From: an uncultured Bacteroidales bacterium
Lineage (GTDB): Bacteria; Bacteroidota; Bacteroidia; Bacteroidales; Muribaculaceae
Assembly (NCBI GenBank): GCA_900547755.1
Contig: URIC01000034.1
Span: forward strand, 1 to 27,951
Reading direction: 5' to 3'
DNA: 27,951 nucleotides
The position numbers were made by a program, and so were the translations under genes. Shown one piece after another: positions 6,695 to 14,795 of the stretch. How positions within the stretch are numbered: position 1 is the first letter of the stretch; each line of letters begins with the position of its first letter. Under the pieces are notes generated by a model, which ran no database searches, was not told the DNA's origin, and saw nothing but the letters and a program-made list of their open reading frames with translations.

Positions 6695-7630
6695 GTGTAC
6701 GGGGTGTCGGTCATACGCGACAATCTGAGACGGGCCCGTCTCAGCCGGCGGCACATACCGGTGGGCGCAGTGCTTCTGCTGTGCCTGTCTGCCGTGTGTG
6801 CCTGTAGCCGCAGGGAGGCGCCCAAGGATGTGCTTTCGGTGAGCATACCTGCTCAGAAGTGGCTGCTGGACAGTATTGTGGGTGACAGGTTCCAAGTGGT
6901 GTCCGTGATTGAGACCGGCGCTAACCCCGAGACTTTCGAACCCTCTCTCAGACAACTTGCCGATATGGAGCGGAGCGCCCTGTATTTCATTGTGGGGAAT
7001 CTGGATTTCGAGATTTCCTCATTGGACAGGATACGCGAGAATTACCCCGATATGCAGATAGTGGACAGCTCTCGCGGCATAGAGCGTGTACACAGCGGCC
7101 ATGCCCATTCCCATGCCGGAGGTGAGGAGCATTGCCACGGAGAGGCGGGGGACCCGCATGTGTGGAGTTCACTGCCCAATGCCAGGCTCATGGCCCGCAA
7201 TATGTACGATAAGGTGGTGGAGCTGGACCCTGCCAACCGGGATTATTACACCGCCCGATACAGGAATCTGGATGCCGGACTTGCCGCGCTGAATGATTCT
7301 GTAAGCCGCGAACTTGCCCCTCTGCGCAACCGGACATTCCTGGTGTGGCACCCTTCGCTGAGCTATTTCGCCCGCGACTACGGGCTGCGTCAGGTGTCGG
7401 TCGAGACAGCCGGCAAGGAAAGTTCTCCGGCACAATACCGTGACCGGTTGGATAAGGCACGGACCGTGAACCCTCTTGTCTTTTTCACTCAGGCCGAATT
7501 CGACTCCCGTCAGGCGCAGAGTATGGCCGCCGAGCTGAAAGTGCCTGTAGTATCCATATCGATGATGCAGGAGAACCTGCCGGCGCAGATTAAAACAATC
7601 GCCAATGAACTCCTCAAAGCCTATAATTGA
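6695..7630 (+). CDS. Metal ABC transporter substrate-binding lipoprotein (ZnuA/TroA family)
   Basis: This is a 311-residue protein. A basic start and a hydrophobic stretch (about 22-36) end in AVCAC, a likely lipobox with C37 or C35 as the lipidated residue. The cluster A-I fold follows, with GANPETFEPSLRQLADMERS at 75-94, a His-rich metal-capture loop at 133-155 (HSGHAHSHAGGEEHCH), DPHVW with H155, and WHPSLSYFARDYG with H219. It should deliver zinc or manganese to an ABC importer. The first metal-ligand His of the family is replaced by Glu in the PETFEP motif. The start is GTG 6695, with no ATG available before residue 91. It overlaps the downstream ATPase gene by 26 bp and follows trpS by 5 bp. 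Confidence 0.9.
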   Translation: MYGVSVIRDNLRRARLSRRHIPVGAVLLLCLSAVCACSRREAPKDVLSVSIPAQKWLLDSIVGDRFQVVSVIETGANPETFEPSLRQLADMERSALYFIVGNLDFEISSLDRIRENYPDMQIVDSSRGIERVHSGHAHSHAGGEEHCHGEAGDPHVWSSLPNARLMARNMYDKVVELDPANRDYYTARYRNLDAGLAALNDSVSRELAPLRNRTFLVWHPSLSYFARDYGLRQVSVETAGKESSPAQYRDRLDKARTVNPLVFFTQAEFDSRQAQSMAAELKVPVVSISMMQENLPAQIKTIANELLKAYN

Positions 7631-8339
7631 ACTCAAAGACGTGACGGTGCGGTATGAGCCGCACCGTCCTTCGGTCCTTCGGGATATAAACCTGGAGATT
7701 CGCCGTGGAGACTTCCTGGCCATCTCCGGACCCAACGGCGGAGGCAAGACCACTTTGCTGCGGGTGATACTCAAGTTGTTGCGTCCCACTTTCGGAACAG
7801 TCACTTATCACGATGCCGAGGGCCGGGAGCAAAAGACCCTGCACATAGGCTATCTGCCGCAAAAGAGCGCCATAGATATGCGTTTCCCCATTTCTGTGCG
7901 CGAAGTCATACTGTCCGGTCGCCTGAAACGTCTCTGGGGAGGCCCTTCGGCTGAAGACCTGCGCCGCCTGGATGAAGTGGTGCGGCTTACCGGAACTTCC
8001 GGATTCCTGGACCGGAATATAGGTGAACTCTCGGGCGGACAGCTGCAGAGGGCCCTTTTGGGACGCGCCATTATCTCGCACCCGCGCCTCCTGGTCCTTG
8101 ACGAACCTCTGTCGTATGTCGACAAGCATTTCGAACAGCAGATTTACGGCATTGTGGAGGACCTGGCGCGCCATACCACAATCATACTTGTGAGTCACGA
8201 GATGTCTGTGATTTCCGGTATGGCCAACCGCCATGTCATAGTGGACCGCACACTGCATCTCTGTCACGCTCTCCATCACTACGTGCCGGCCTCGGAGTGC
8301 GGACAGGTTCTGTATGACGATAACCCCGAACCCGTATGA
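7605..8339 (+). CDS. Metal ABC transporter ATP-binding protein (ZnuC-like)
   Basis: This 244-residue ABC ATPase has a complete set of motifs: Walker A GPNGGGKTT (42-50), Q-loop YLPQKSA (84-90), signature LSGGQLQRALLGRA (142-155), Walker B RLLVLDEP (161-168) and switch histidine ILVSHEM. Sequence features (SVREVILSGRLKRL after the Q-loop, and a SYVDKH D-loop) fit the zinc/manganese ZnuC/MntB branch. It should power metal uptake with the lipoprotein encoded just upstream; the two genes overlap by 26 bp. The expected membrane permease gene (ZnuB-type) does not follow. Instead the next gene, overlapping by 4 bp, is a fused SpmA/SpmB protein. The permease must be encoded elsewhere or be replaced. 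Confidence 0.92.
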   Translation: MNSSKPIIELKDVTVRYEPHRPSVLRDINLEIRRGDFLAISGPNGGGKTTLLRVILKLLRPTFGTVTYHDAEGREQKTLHIGYLPQKSAIDMRFPISVREVILSGRLKRLWGGPSAEDLRRLDEVVRLTGTSGFLDRNIGELSGGQLQRALLGRAIISHPRLLVLDEPLSYVDKHFEQQIYGIVEDLARHTTIILVSHEMSVISGMANRHVIVDRTLHLCHALHHYVPASECGQVLYDDNPEPV

Positions 8340-9565
8340 TACTGAATTATATCTGGATAGCATTTTTGCTCATAGCCTTTGTCGCGGCGGCATATACCTC
8401 GCTCGCCACGGGAGAGACTTCAATATGGGCGGAAATAATGAACGCCTCATTCGACCAGGCGGCCTTCGCTTTTGAAATATCCATAGGTCTGACCGGTGTG
8501 CTTGCCCTATGGCTCGGCATAATGAAGATAGGGGAGAGGGCCGGCGCCACCGAGCGTATGTCCCGAATCATCTCCCCGCTGTTTACACGTCTGTTTCCCG
8601 GTATTCCTGAGGGGCATCCGGCTTTCGGCGCCATTTTCATGAACATTTCGGCCAATATGCTCGGACTGGACAACGCCGCCACGCCTATGGGGCTCAAGGC
8701 CATGCAGGAGATGCAGACTCTGAACCCGCGCAAGGACACCGCCACCGATGCCCAGATTATGTTCCTGGTGCTGAATGCGTCCGGCCTGTGCCTGATTCCC
8801 ATAAGCATAATGATGTATAGGGCTCAGGGGGGAGCCTCCTCGCCCACCGATGTATTCATACCTATACTTATCGCCACGGCGATAGCCACACTGGTAGGCC
8901 TGATAGCTCTTTGCATAAGGCAGCGCATACATCCGGACCGCGTGTTGGTGGCGTGGCTCGGCGGCCTGGCGCTGGTTGTGGCTGCGGTAGTGTGTTTTTT
9001 TGCCTCGCTGCCGGCCGACAAGGTGCAGGCCTATAGCTCTTTCGGCGCCAATTTCCTGCTTTTCAGCGTCATTGTCGTCTTCCTGTTCGCCGGTATGCGC
9101 AAGCGCCTTAACCTTTACGACTGCTTCATAGAGGGAGCCAGGGAGGGTTTCAGGACAGCGGTGATGATTATTCCGTATCTTGTGGCTATCCTTGTCGCCA
9201 TAGGTATGTTCAGGGCCAGCGGCGCGCTGGACCTTATGGTCGGATGGGTTGAGCAGGGGATAGCCCTCTTGGGTTGCGACACCCAATGGGTGGGCGCGCT
9301 CCCCACAATGCTGATGAAGCCGTTGAGCGGCAGTGGCTCCTGCGCCATGATGCTGGATGTCATGCAGGCCAACGGCGCTGACGCTTTCGTGAGCCGGCTG
9401 GCCGGCTGTGTGCGGGGCAGTACGGACACTACTTTCTACATCCTGGCCGTGTATTTCGGTTCGGTGGGTATCCGCAAGACCCGCTATGCGGCTCCCTACG
9501 CCCTGCTCTGCGACGTAGTGGGGGCTGTGGCGGCGGTAATATGCGCTTATATTTTCTTTAGCTGA
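8336..9565 (+). CDS. Fused SpmA-SpmB nucleoside-recognition (Gate) domain membrane protein
   Basis: This is a 409-residue integral membrane protein joining two Gate-domain halves. The N-terminal SpmA-like half carries NISANMLGLDNAATPMG at 103-119 and NASGLCLIPISIM at 147-159. The C-terminal SpmB-like half carries MKPLSGSGSCAMM at 327-339 and RGSTDTTFYILAVYFGS at 360-376. SpmA and SpmB were named for spore core dehydration in Bacillus, but fused forms occur in non-spore-formers, where the role is unknown; transport of a small solute is a common guess. The ATG overlaps the stop of the ABC ATPase gene (ATGA), so translation is coupled, and ruvX starts 15 bp downstream. Nothing else in the window suggests sporulation. 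Confidence 0.9.
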   Translation: MILNYIWIAFLLIAFVAAAYTSLATGETSIWAEIMNASFDQAAFAFEISIGLTGVLALWLGIMKIGERAGATERMSRIISPLFTRLFPGIPEGHPAFGAIFMNISANMLGLDNAATPMGLKAMQEMQTLNPRKDTATDAQIMFLVLNASGLCLIPISIMMYRAQGGASSPTDVFIPILIATAIATLVGLIALCIRQRIHPDRVLVAWLGGLALVVAAVVCFFASLPADKVQAYSSFGANFLLFSVIVVFLFAGMRKRLNLYDCFIEGAREGFRTAVMIIPYLVAILVAIGMFRASGALDLMVGWVEQGIALLGCDTQWVGALPTMLMKPLSGSGSCAMMLDVMQANGADAFVSRLAGCVRGSTDTTFYILAVYFGSVGIRKTRYAAPYALLCDVVGAVAAVICAYIFFS

Positions 9566-9580
9566 CAACAATAAACTCTG

Positions 9581-10009
9581 ATGGGACGCATACTTTGCAT
9601 AGATTACGGGCGCAAGCGCTGCGGCATAGCCGTAACGGACACCCTGCGCATCACCGCCACAGGTCTCCCTACGGTGCCGGCGGCAGGACTGATGTCTTTT
9701 CTCAAAGACTATTGCGGGCGTGAACAGGTGGATGAGATAGTGGTGGGATACCCCACGCAGATGAATGGGGAGGATTCCGAGTCCATGCGCTACATACGCC
9801 CTTTCCTGGCCCGGCTCAGGAAGGAGATGCCGCAGATGCCGGTGGTGATGCACGACGAGCGTTTCACATCCACCATCGCCCACAGGGAGATGCTCGCCGC
9901 CGGCTTCCGCAAGAAAGACCGCCAGCGCAAAGAATTGGCCGACGAAATGGCCGCCGTACTGATTCTGAACGGATACCTTGATTCCCTGGATATGCGTTCC
10001 TCCTGCTGA
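9581..10009 (+). CDS. ruvX: Putative Holliday junction resolvase RuvX / pre-16S rRNA nuclease YqgF
   Basis: This 142-residue protein has the RNase H-like YqgF fold: LCIDYGRKRCGIAVTD at the start (catalytic D8), IVVGYPTQMNGEDSE in the middle, HDERFTSTIAHREM (E93) and KELADEMAAVLILNGYL (D121). These supply the acidic metal-binding residues expected of the family, which processes the 5' end of 16S rRNA and has been assigned Holliday-junction resolvase activity. The length matches the usual 135-150. It is the last gene of the trpS string, 15 bp after the SpmAB fusion; a new promoter follows within 10 bases of its stop. Confidence 0.93.
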   Translation: MGRILCIDYGRKRCGIAVTDTLRITATGLPTVPAAGLMSFLKDYCGREQVDEIVVGYPTQMNGEDSESMRYIRPFLARLRKEMPQMPVVMHDERFTSTIAHREMLAAGFRKKDRQRKELADEMAAVLILNGYLDSLDMRSSC

Positions 10010-10014
10010 CACTG

Positions 10015-10046
10015 TTTGCTTGTCTGCCCGTTTTTTGCTATATTTG
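10015..10046 (+). promoter_or_regulatory. Promoter for def-ettA
   Basis: The -33 TTTG (10015-10018) and -7 TATATTTG (10039-10046) are separated by 20 bp. Transcription would start near 10052, giving a leader of about 27 nt. The leader ends in a short direct repeat, AGTATATT twice (10061-10068 and 10071-10078), directly before ATG 10079. Confidence 0.75.
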
Positions 10047-10078
10047 TACCCTCAAAACTTAGTATATTTTAGTATATT

Positions 10079-10639
10079 ATGGTATTACCCGTTTATCTAT
10101 ACGGCCATCCGGTGCTTCGCAAACAAGCTGTAGAGGTGCCGGCCGATTATCCCGAACTCAAGAAACTCATCGACGATATGTGGGAAACCATGTACCACAG
10201 CGACGGCGTCGGTCTGGCGGCCCCCCAAATCGGCAAGTCCATCCGCCTCATAGTTCTGGACGGCTCTGCGTTGGGTGACAGCTTCCCTGAATGTAAGGAT
10301 TCCAAAATGACTTTGGTGAACCCGGTTCTTGAGGTGATTGACGACATGGAACCCGTATCCCGCGACGAGGGCTGCCTTTCGCTGCCCGGCATCAGCGAAC
10401 CTGTGAAGCGTGTGGAGCATGTGCGCCTGAGTTGGCAAGACGAGCGCTTCCAACCGCATGAGGCGGAGTTCTCCGGTTTTCTGGCCCGCATAATGCAGCA
10501 TGAGTATGACCACCTGCTCGGCAAGGTGTACATAGACCATGTGTCACCTATCCGTAAATCCCTTATCAGAAATAAACTCAACAATATAGTGCGCGGCAAA
10601 ATCCGCTGCGACTATAAAGTGAAAACCGCACCCAAATAA
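10079..10639 (+). CDS. def: Peptide deformylase
   Basis: This is a 186-residue metalloenzyme. All three motifs are present: GVGLAAPQ at 43-50, EGCLS at 97-101 (metal ligand C99) and HEYDH at 141-145 (ligands H141 and H145, catalytic E142). It removes the formyl group from the N-terminal methionine of new proteins at the ribosome exit. The length is normal and the gene looks intact. It has its own promoter and is followed 10 bp later by ettA, so two translation-related genes form a two-gene operon. Confidence 0.97.
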   Translation: MVLPVYLYGHPVLRKQAVEVPADYPELKKLIDDMWETMYHSDGVGLAAPQIGKSIRLIVLDGSALGDSFPECKDSKMTLVNPVLEVIDDMEPVSRDEGCLSLPGISEPVKRVEHVRLSWQDERFQPHEAEFSGFLARIMQHEYDHLLGKVYIDHVSPIRKSLIRNKLNNIVRGKIRCDYKVKTAPK

Positions 10640-10649
10640 TGATAAAATA

Positions 10650-12332
10650 ATGGCAGACGACAAGAAAGTAATCTTCTCCATGGTGGGAGTGAGCAAAGTG
10701 ATTCCACCGCAGCGTCAGATACTGAAGAACATCTACCTTTCCTTCTTCTACGGAGCCAAGATAGGCATCATCGGTCTTAATGGCTCGGGTAAGTCCACAT
10801 TGATGAAAATCATAGCCGGACTTGACAAGAGCTATCAGGGCGAGGTGGTCTTCTCTCCCGGCTACTCCGTCGGCTATCTGGAACAGGACCCCAGGCTTGA
10901 CCCTGAAAAAACCGTAAAGGAGATAGTGCAGGAGGGCATGAAACCCACTTTGGACCTCCTGGCCGAGTTCGACAGGGTGAACGAGGCTTTCGCAGACCCT
11001 GAAGTGCTTGAAAACCCGGACAAGATGGACAAGCTCATAGAGCGTCAGGCCGAGTTGCAGGATAAACTCGACGCCTGTGACGCCTGGAATCTTGACAATC
11101 GCCTGGAGCGTGCCATGGATGCACTGCGTTGTCCTCCCGAGGACCAGCCGGTGAGCCAGCTCTCGGGCGGTGAGCGCCGTCGTGTGGCCCTGTGTCGGCT
11201 GCTGCTTCAGGAACCCGATATCCTGCTCCTTGACGAGCCTACCAACCACCTTGACGCCGAGTCCATAGACTGGTTGGAGCAGCACTTGCAGCAATACAAG
11301 GGTACCGTCATAGCCGTCACTCACGACCGTTACTTCCTGGACCATGTGGCCGGATGGATTCTTGAGCTGGACCGTGGCGAGGGCATCCCCTGGAAGGGCA
11401 ATTATTCCTCCTGGCTGGACCAAAAGACCAAGCGTATGGCTATGGAGGAGAAGCAGGCCAGCAAACGCCGCAAGACCCTGGAACGCGAGTTGGAATGGGT
11501 GCGTATGGCCCCCAAAGCCCGTCAGGCCAAGGGCAAAGCGCGTCTCTCAAGCTACGATGCCCTGCTCAACCAGGACCAGAAGGAACGCGAGGAGAAACTG
11601 GAGATTTACATCCCCAACGGACCGCGTCTCGGCAACAAGGTAATAGAAGCCAAGGATTTGCAGAAAGCATACGGCGACAAGCTGCTTTTCGCCGACTTGA
11701 ACTTTATGCTGCCGCCCAACGGTATAGTAGGCGTAATCGGCCCCAACGGTGCCGGCAAGACCACCCTGTTCCGCCTTATCATGGGGCAGGAGACCGCTGA
11801 CAAAGGGACCTTTGAAGTCGGCGAGACTGTGAAAATCGCATATGTGGACCAGAATCATAAGGACCTCAGCCCCGAAAAGACGGTATATCAGGTAATCTCG
11901 CAGGGCGTGGAGAGCTTCCGTATGGGAGGCCGCGACATGAACGCCCGCGCATACCTGAGCAAGTTCAATTTCACCGGCGGCGACCAGGAGAAAAAAATCG
12001 GTGTCCTCTCGGGCGGCGAGCGCAACCGTCTGCACTTGGCCATGGCTCTCAAAGAGGAGGGGAACGTGCTTCTGCTCGACGAGCCTACCAACGACATCGA
12101 CGTGAACACCCTCCGCGCCTTGGAGGAAGGACTGGAGAACTTCGCCGGCTGCGCCGTGGTGGTGAGCCACGACCGCTGGTTCCTGGACCGCATAGCCACC
12201 CATATCCTCGCCTTCGAGGGCGACAGCAAGGTGGTGTTCTACGAGGGTTCATATTCCGACTACGAGGAGTTCAAGCGCAAACGCGACGGCAACGTCACTC
12301 CCACGCGAATCCGCTACCGCTCACTGACCTGA
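10650..12332 (+). CDS. ettA: Energy-dependent translational throttle protein EttA (ABC-F ATPase)
   Basis: This is a 560-residue soluble protein with two ABC domains. The first has Walker A GLNGSGKST (42-50), signature LSGGERRRVALCRLL (171-185) and Walker B ILLLDEPTNHLD (191-202). The second has GPNGAGKTT (364-372), LSGGERNRLHLAMAL (453-467) and VLLLDEPTNDID (473-484). The charged linker at about 255-325 (RKTLERELEWVRMAPKARQA) is the P-site tRNA interaction arm of ABC-F proteins. The opening VIFSMVGVSKVIPP and the overall length fit EttA rather than Uup or antibiotic-resistance ABC-Fs. EttA binds the ribosomal E site and gates entry into elongation according to ATP/ADP level. It is co-transcribed with def, and a large hairpin follows 20 bp after the stop. 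Confidence 0.93.
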   Translation: MADDKKVIFSMVGVSKVIPPQRQILKNIYLSFFYGAKIGIIGLNGSGKSTLMKIIAGLDKSYQGEVVFSPGYSVGYLEQDPRLDPEKTVKEIVQEGMKPTLDLLAEFDRVNEAFADPEVLENPDKMDKLIERQAELQDKLDACDAWNLDNRLERAMDALRCPPEDQPVSQLSGGERRRVALCRLLLQEPDILLLDEPTNHLDAESIDWLEQHLQQYKGTVIAVTHDRYFLDHVAGWILELDRGEGIPWKGNYSSWLDQKTKRMAMEEKQASKRRKTLERELEWVRMAPKARQAKGKARLSSYDALLNQDQKEREEKLEIYIPNGPRLGNKVIEAKDLQKAYGDKLLFADLNFMLPPNGIVGVIGPNGAGKTTLFRLIMGQETADKGTFEVGETVKIAYVDQNHKDLSPEKTVYQVISQGVESFRMGGRDMNARAYLSKFNFTGGDQEKKIGVLSGGERNRLHLAMALKEEGNVLLLDEPTNDIDVNTLRALEEGLENFAGCAVVVSHDRWFLDRIATHILAFEGDSKVVFYEGSYSDYEEFKRKRDGNVTPTRIRYRSLT

Positions 12333-12352
12333 CTCAATCAAGACTATAATCT

Positions 12353-12388
12353 GAATAGGGATTGAATCATTTGATTCTGTCCCTATTC
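12353..12388 (+). terminator. Large hairpin after ettA, probable terminator
   Basis: GAATAGGGA (12353-12361) pairs with TCCCTATTC (12380-12388). Inside, GAATCA pairs with TGATTC across a 2-base apex, with a small internal mismatch. Only a few unpaired bases remain. There is no run of T afterwards, so intrinsic termination is uncertain and an mRNA 3'-end stabilising role is possible. Confidence 0.6.
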
Positions 12389-12559
12389 ATGTTATATGTA
12401 CGTAGGCTTTGATATTGTTCCTTACAGTCGCTTCCTTTTCCCGTCCGCTCAGAAGTCGCAGGGAGTCGCCGGTATGTGCCTGTGTGAAATGTCGCTCCTT
12501 GTAAAAAAACTTATAACTCGTTAGGAGTCTATTGATTGACCTATGTCAATAGTATATGC

Positions 12560-12577
12560 TTAACATTATTTAACATT
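12560..12577 (+). repeat. Tandem TTAACATT boxes upstream of the cluster promoter
   Basis: The 8-mer TTAACATT occurs at 12560-12567 and 12570-12577, exactly 10 bp apart and 6 bp upstream of the -33 box. A pair of direct repeats one helical turn apart suits an activator or response-regulator site. No regulator is encoded nearby. Confidence 0.5.
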
Positions 12578-12583
12578 CGTTAT

Positions 12584-12614
12584 TTTGAACTTACAATTTT
12601 TTATTCTAATTTTG
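12584..12614 (+). promoter_or_regulatory. Promoter of the exported-protein cluster
   Basis: The -33 TTTG (12584-12587), a 19-bp spacer and -7 TAATTTTG (12607-12614) give a full match to the Bacteroidota consensus. It lies about 300 bp upstream of the first cluster gene and is the only consensus promoter seen between ettA and the end of the window. Confidence 0.82.
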
Positions 12615-12916
12615 TCGTGTCTACGGAAGTAGGCGCTCGCCTGAAGTATGCGGCTTCGGTAATCTCTCCGCCTTTAAGTTTGTCCTATTTTGCAATCAGT
12701 TAAATCCTTTTAGACATTTGCTGAAAACACACGTAATTGGCGTGTTTGAACACGATTCTTGAATTTATATTGATTGTAGCTCCGGCAGGACTCGCCCCTG
12801 CCGGGAGTAAGTAAGCACAGACACCGCCCCTCGTGAGGGGATTCACACATTATTTAAATTTAATGTAGGATTTTCAGAGGAAAGTCTTATGCCGTAAAAC
12901 ACAAAAAACTTATTAT
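12615..12916 (+). promoter_or_regulatory. Long structured 5' leader of the cluster
   Basis: About 300 nt separate the predicted start of transcription from ATG 12917, and no credible ORF lies within. Visible structure includes an imperfect CTGAAG/CTTCGG stem (about 12642-12659), ACACG/CGTGT (about 12729-12745), an 8-bp GC stem CCGGCAGG/CCTGCCGG (12782-12789 with 12797-12804), and CCCCTC/GAGGGG (12827-12840). An AT-rich unpaired stretch leads into the start codon. It matches no riboswitch that I recognise. The rest of the 584-base gap (12389-12559) holds only a 6-bp stem, ATTGAC/GTCAAT, at 12535-12550. Confidence 0.55.
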
Positions 12917-14776
12917 ATGAAAAAAATTTACAGCCTTATTTCCGTATTGGCTCTTGCTGCAGGTACCGCCTCCGCACAGACCGGTTTTGAATACGGATAT
13001 TGTTCGGACAACATTTCAAGCATCGGCTCTGACGCCGGTGTGAGCAACTACTGGATGGCTGCCGCCTTCCAGATGACAGACGCCGATGTGGAGCGTTTCG
13101 ACGGTTGCGAGATTACAGGTGTGAGCATAGGATTCGGCAGCGGTCGTAACAAGGATTTGACAATCTTCTTCGCCGACGCGCTGAATCAGGAACCTACCGC
13201 CACTTACAAAGGTCGTGTACGTCCCAGCCAGTGGAACGACATCGAGCTTACCACTCCTGTCAAAATAGAGAAAGGAAAGCCTTTCTACGTGGGTTACAAG
13301 TACAATGTCACCAACAGCACCGCCAAACCGGTGGGTGTGGATGGCAACACTGTCACTTATTCCAACACAGCCGACTTTGTCTCTTTGGCCGAGGAAGAGT
13401 CCGGCCTGACTGACAATTGGCGGCACTATGGCGAAAGTTTCGGAAATGTCTGCATACGTGTCTTCATCAGCGGCGATAATATTTCCGAGAATAATTGTGT
13501 GCCCCAGTCGTTGGATTTGCCCTCTTTGGCGCATCCCGGCAAGCCCTTTGACTTCACCCTCAACTTCACAAATGCTTCCTCCGCCGCCGTGAACAGTGTG
13601 CAGGTGGTGTATAAGTTAGGCGAGGACCCTGAGAAGACAATAGACTATACATTTTCTTCCGCAGTGGAGGCCAATGGCAAAGGCCAGGTGAAGATTACGG
13701 ACTCCACTGAACAGGACAGCTTCATGCTTCCCGTCTCAGCCCGTATCACCAAGGTGAACGGCAATCCCAATGACATGGCCGATATGCTCGTGAATGCCAC
13801 ACTGGTATGCACCGACGGCCTGTTTGAACGCAAAATGGTGGTGGAGAAATACACCGGTGTCAATTGCCAGTACTGCCCCTTGGGTATCGTCGCCTTCGAG
13901 TACATGAACGAGCATTACTACGGCAAGTTCATCGGTATCGGCATCCAGAACTATACCGGCGACCCGATGTATTGCTCCTCTTACAACTCCTTCCTGAACT
14001 GGATGGCTCCGAGCGGCGCTCCCAAGGTGATGGTCAACCGTAACAGAAGCCTTACCTCCACCGCTGAAAAGGGCGCTCTGGAGAGCGCTTTCAAGGAGGA
14101 GTACACCGACGCTTGCGAGACCGGTGTCTTCGCAAGCTGGGAAAAGTCCTCGTCCTCCAATGCTATCGACGCCACCGGCACAGTGAAGGTGGCCCACGAT
14201 GTCACCGGCACCGACCTGGCTCTCACATTCGTTATTACCGAGGATAAAGTAGGTCCATATAACCAGATGAATGGTTACAGCTCAAGCACCGGTTGTCCCG
14301 AATGGGCTGACAAGCCTCAAAGAGTATCTATGAAGTTTGACGATGTGGCCCGTTACATTTATTCCGACTGGGACGGTATCGAGGGCAGTGTGCCTGCCGA
14401 CATGAAGGCCGGCGAGGAGTATCCCTACACTGTGAAAGGCCTGAGCCTCGGCAACACAGAGCAGGTGAAGAACGCATGCCTGGTGGTACTCCTTCTGGAC
14501 AAGACCACCGGTCAGATTGTAAATGCGGACCGCGTTTATCTTGACCCGAACCGTCAGCCCCCCGTATCGGGTATAGGGAATGTGCAGGACGAGGCCCCCT
14601 GCCGTGTGTTCACCACCCCCGGAGCCATCTGCTACCAGGGCGAAAGCCAGGCTGAGGTGTACGGCATCTCCGGTATGTATCTCGGCACTTTGACCGATGG
14701 CGCTTCGCTGAGCGTAGTTCCCGGCATTTATGTGGTCAGGACTCCCGGCTTCGCATACAAAGTAGCTGTTAAGTAA
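12917..14776 (+). CDS. Exported Omp28-like protein with thioredoxin-type CxxC and C-terminal sorting tail
   Basis: This is a 619-residue protein. The signal peptide is residues 1-20, cleaved after TASA. An N-terminal beta-rich domain (about 21-185; SIGFGSGRNKDLTIFFAD, GKPFYVGYKYNV) resembles the jelly-roll modules of secreted Bacteroidota proteases and adhesins. A short Ig-like segment follows (about 193-295), then an Omp28-type thioredoxin-like domain opening with VVEKYTGVNCQYCPLG, with the Cys pair C317 and C320, and running to about 540. The last 65 residues (GIGNVQ..., AEVYGISGMYLGTL, VVPGIYVV, ending KVAVK) match a type A T9SS sorting tail. The protein is probably surface-exposed or secreted; a redox role is possible from CxxC but unproven. 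It is the first gene after the promoter and long leader. Confidence 0.82.
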   Translation: MKKIYSLISVLALAAGTASAQTGFEYGYCSDNISSIGSDAGVSNYWMAAAFQMTDADVERFDGCEITGVSIGFGSGRNKDLTIFFADALNQEPTATYKGRVRPSQWNDIELTTPVKIEKGKPFYVGYKYNVTNSTAKPVGVDGNTVTYSNTADFVSLAEEESGLTDNWRHYGESFGNVCIRVFISGDNISENNCVPQSLDLPSLAHPGKPFDFTLNFTNASSAAVNSVQVVYKLGEDPEKTIDYTFSSAVEANGKGQVKITDSTEQDSFMLPVSARITKVNGNPNDMADMLVNATLVCTDGLFERKMVVEKYTGVNCQYCPLGIVAFEYMNEHYYGKFIGIGIQNYTGDPMYCSSYNSFLNWMAPSGAPKVMVNRNRSLTSTAEKGALESAFKEEYTDACETGVFASWEKSSSSNAIDATGTVKVAHDVTGTDLALTFVITEDKVGPYNQMNGYSSSTGCPEWADKPQRVSMKFDDVARYIYSDWDGIEGSVPADMKAGEEYPYTVKGLSLGNTEQVKNACLVVLLLDKTTGQIVNADRVYLDPNRQPPVSGIGNVQDEAPCRVFTTPGAICYQGESQAEVYGISGMYLGTLTDGASLSVVPGIYVVRTPGFAYKVAVK

Positions 14777-14795
14777 TTCCTCCTTTCATGCTCCT

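Noticed and set aside
8336..9565. Sporulation role suggested by SpmA/SpmB similarity
   Set aside because: No other sporulation gene is present, and Gate-domain fusions occur in non-spore-formers.
8507..10012. Antisense open frame of 501 residues opposite the SpmAB and ruvX genes
   Set aside because: It spans two well-supported sense genes, its composition is His/Arg-rich and low in order, and it has no recognisable domain.
12474..12524. 16-codon frame in the ettA-cluster gap (MCLCEMSLLVKKLITR)
   Set aside because: It lies upstream of the mapped promoter motif, is too short to judge, and has no supporting signal.
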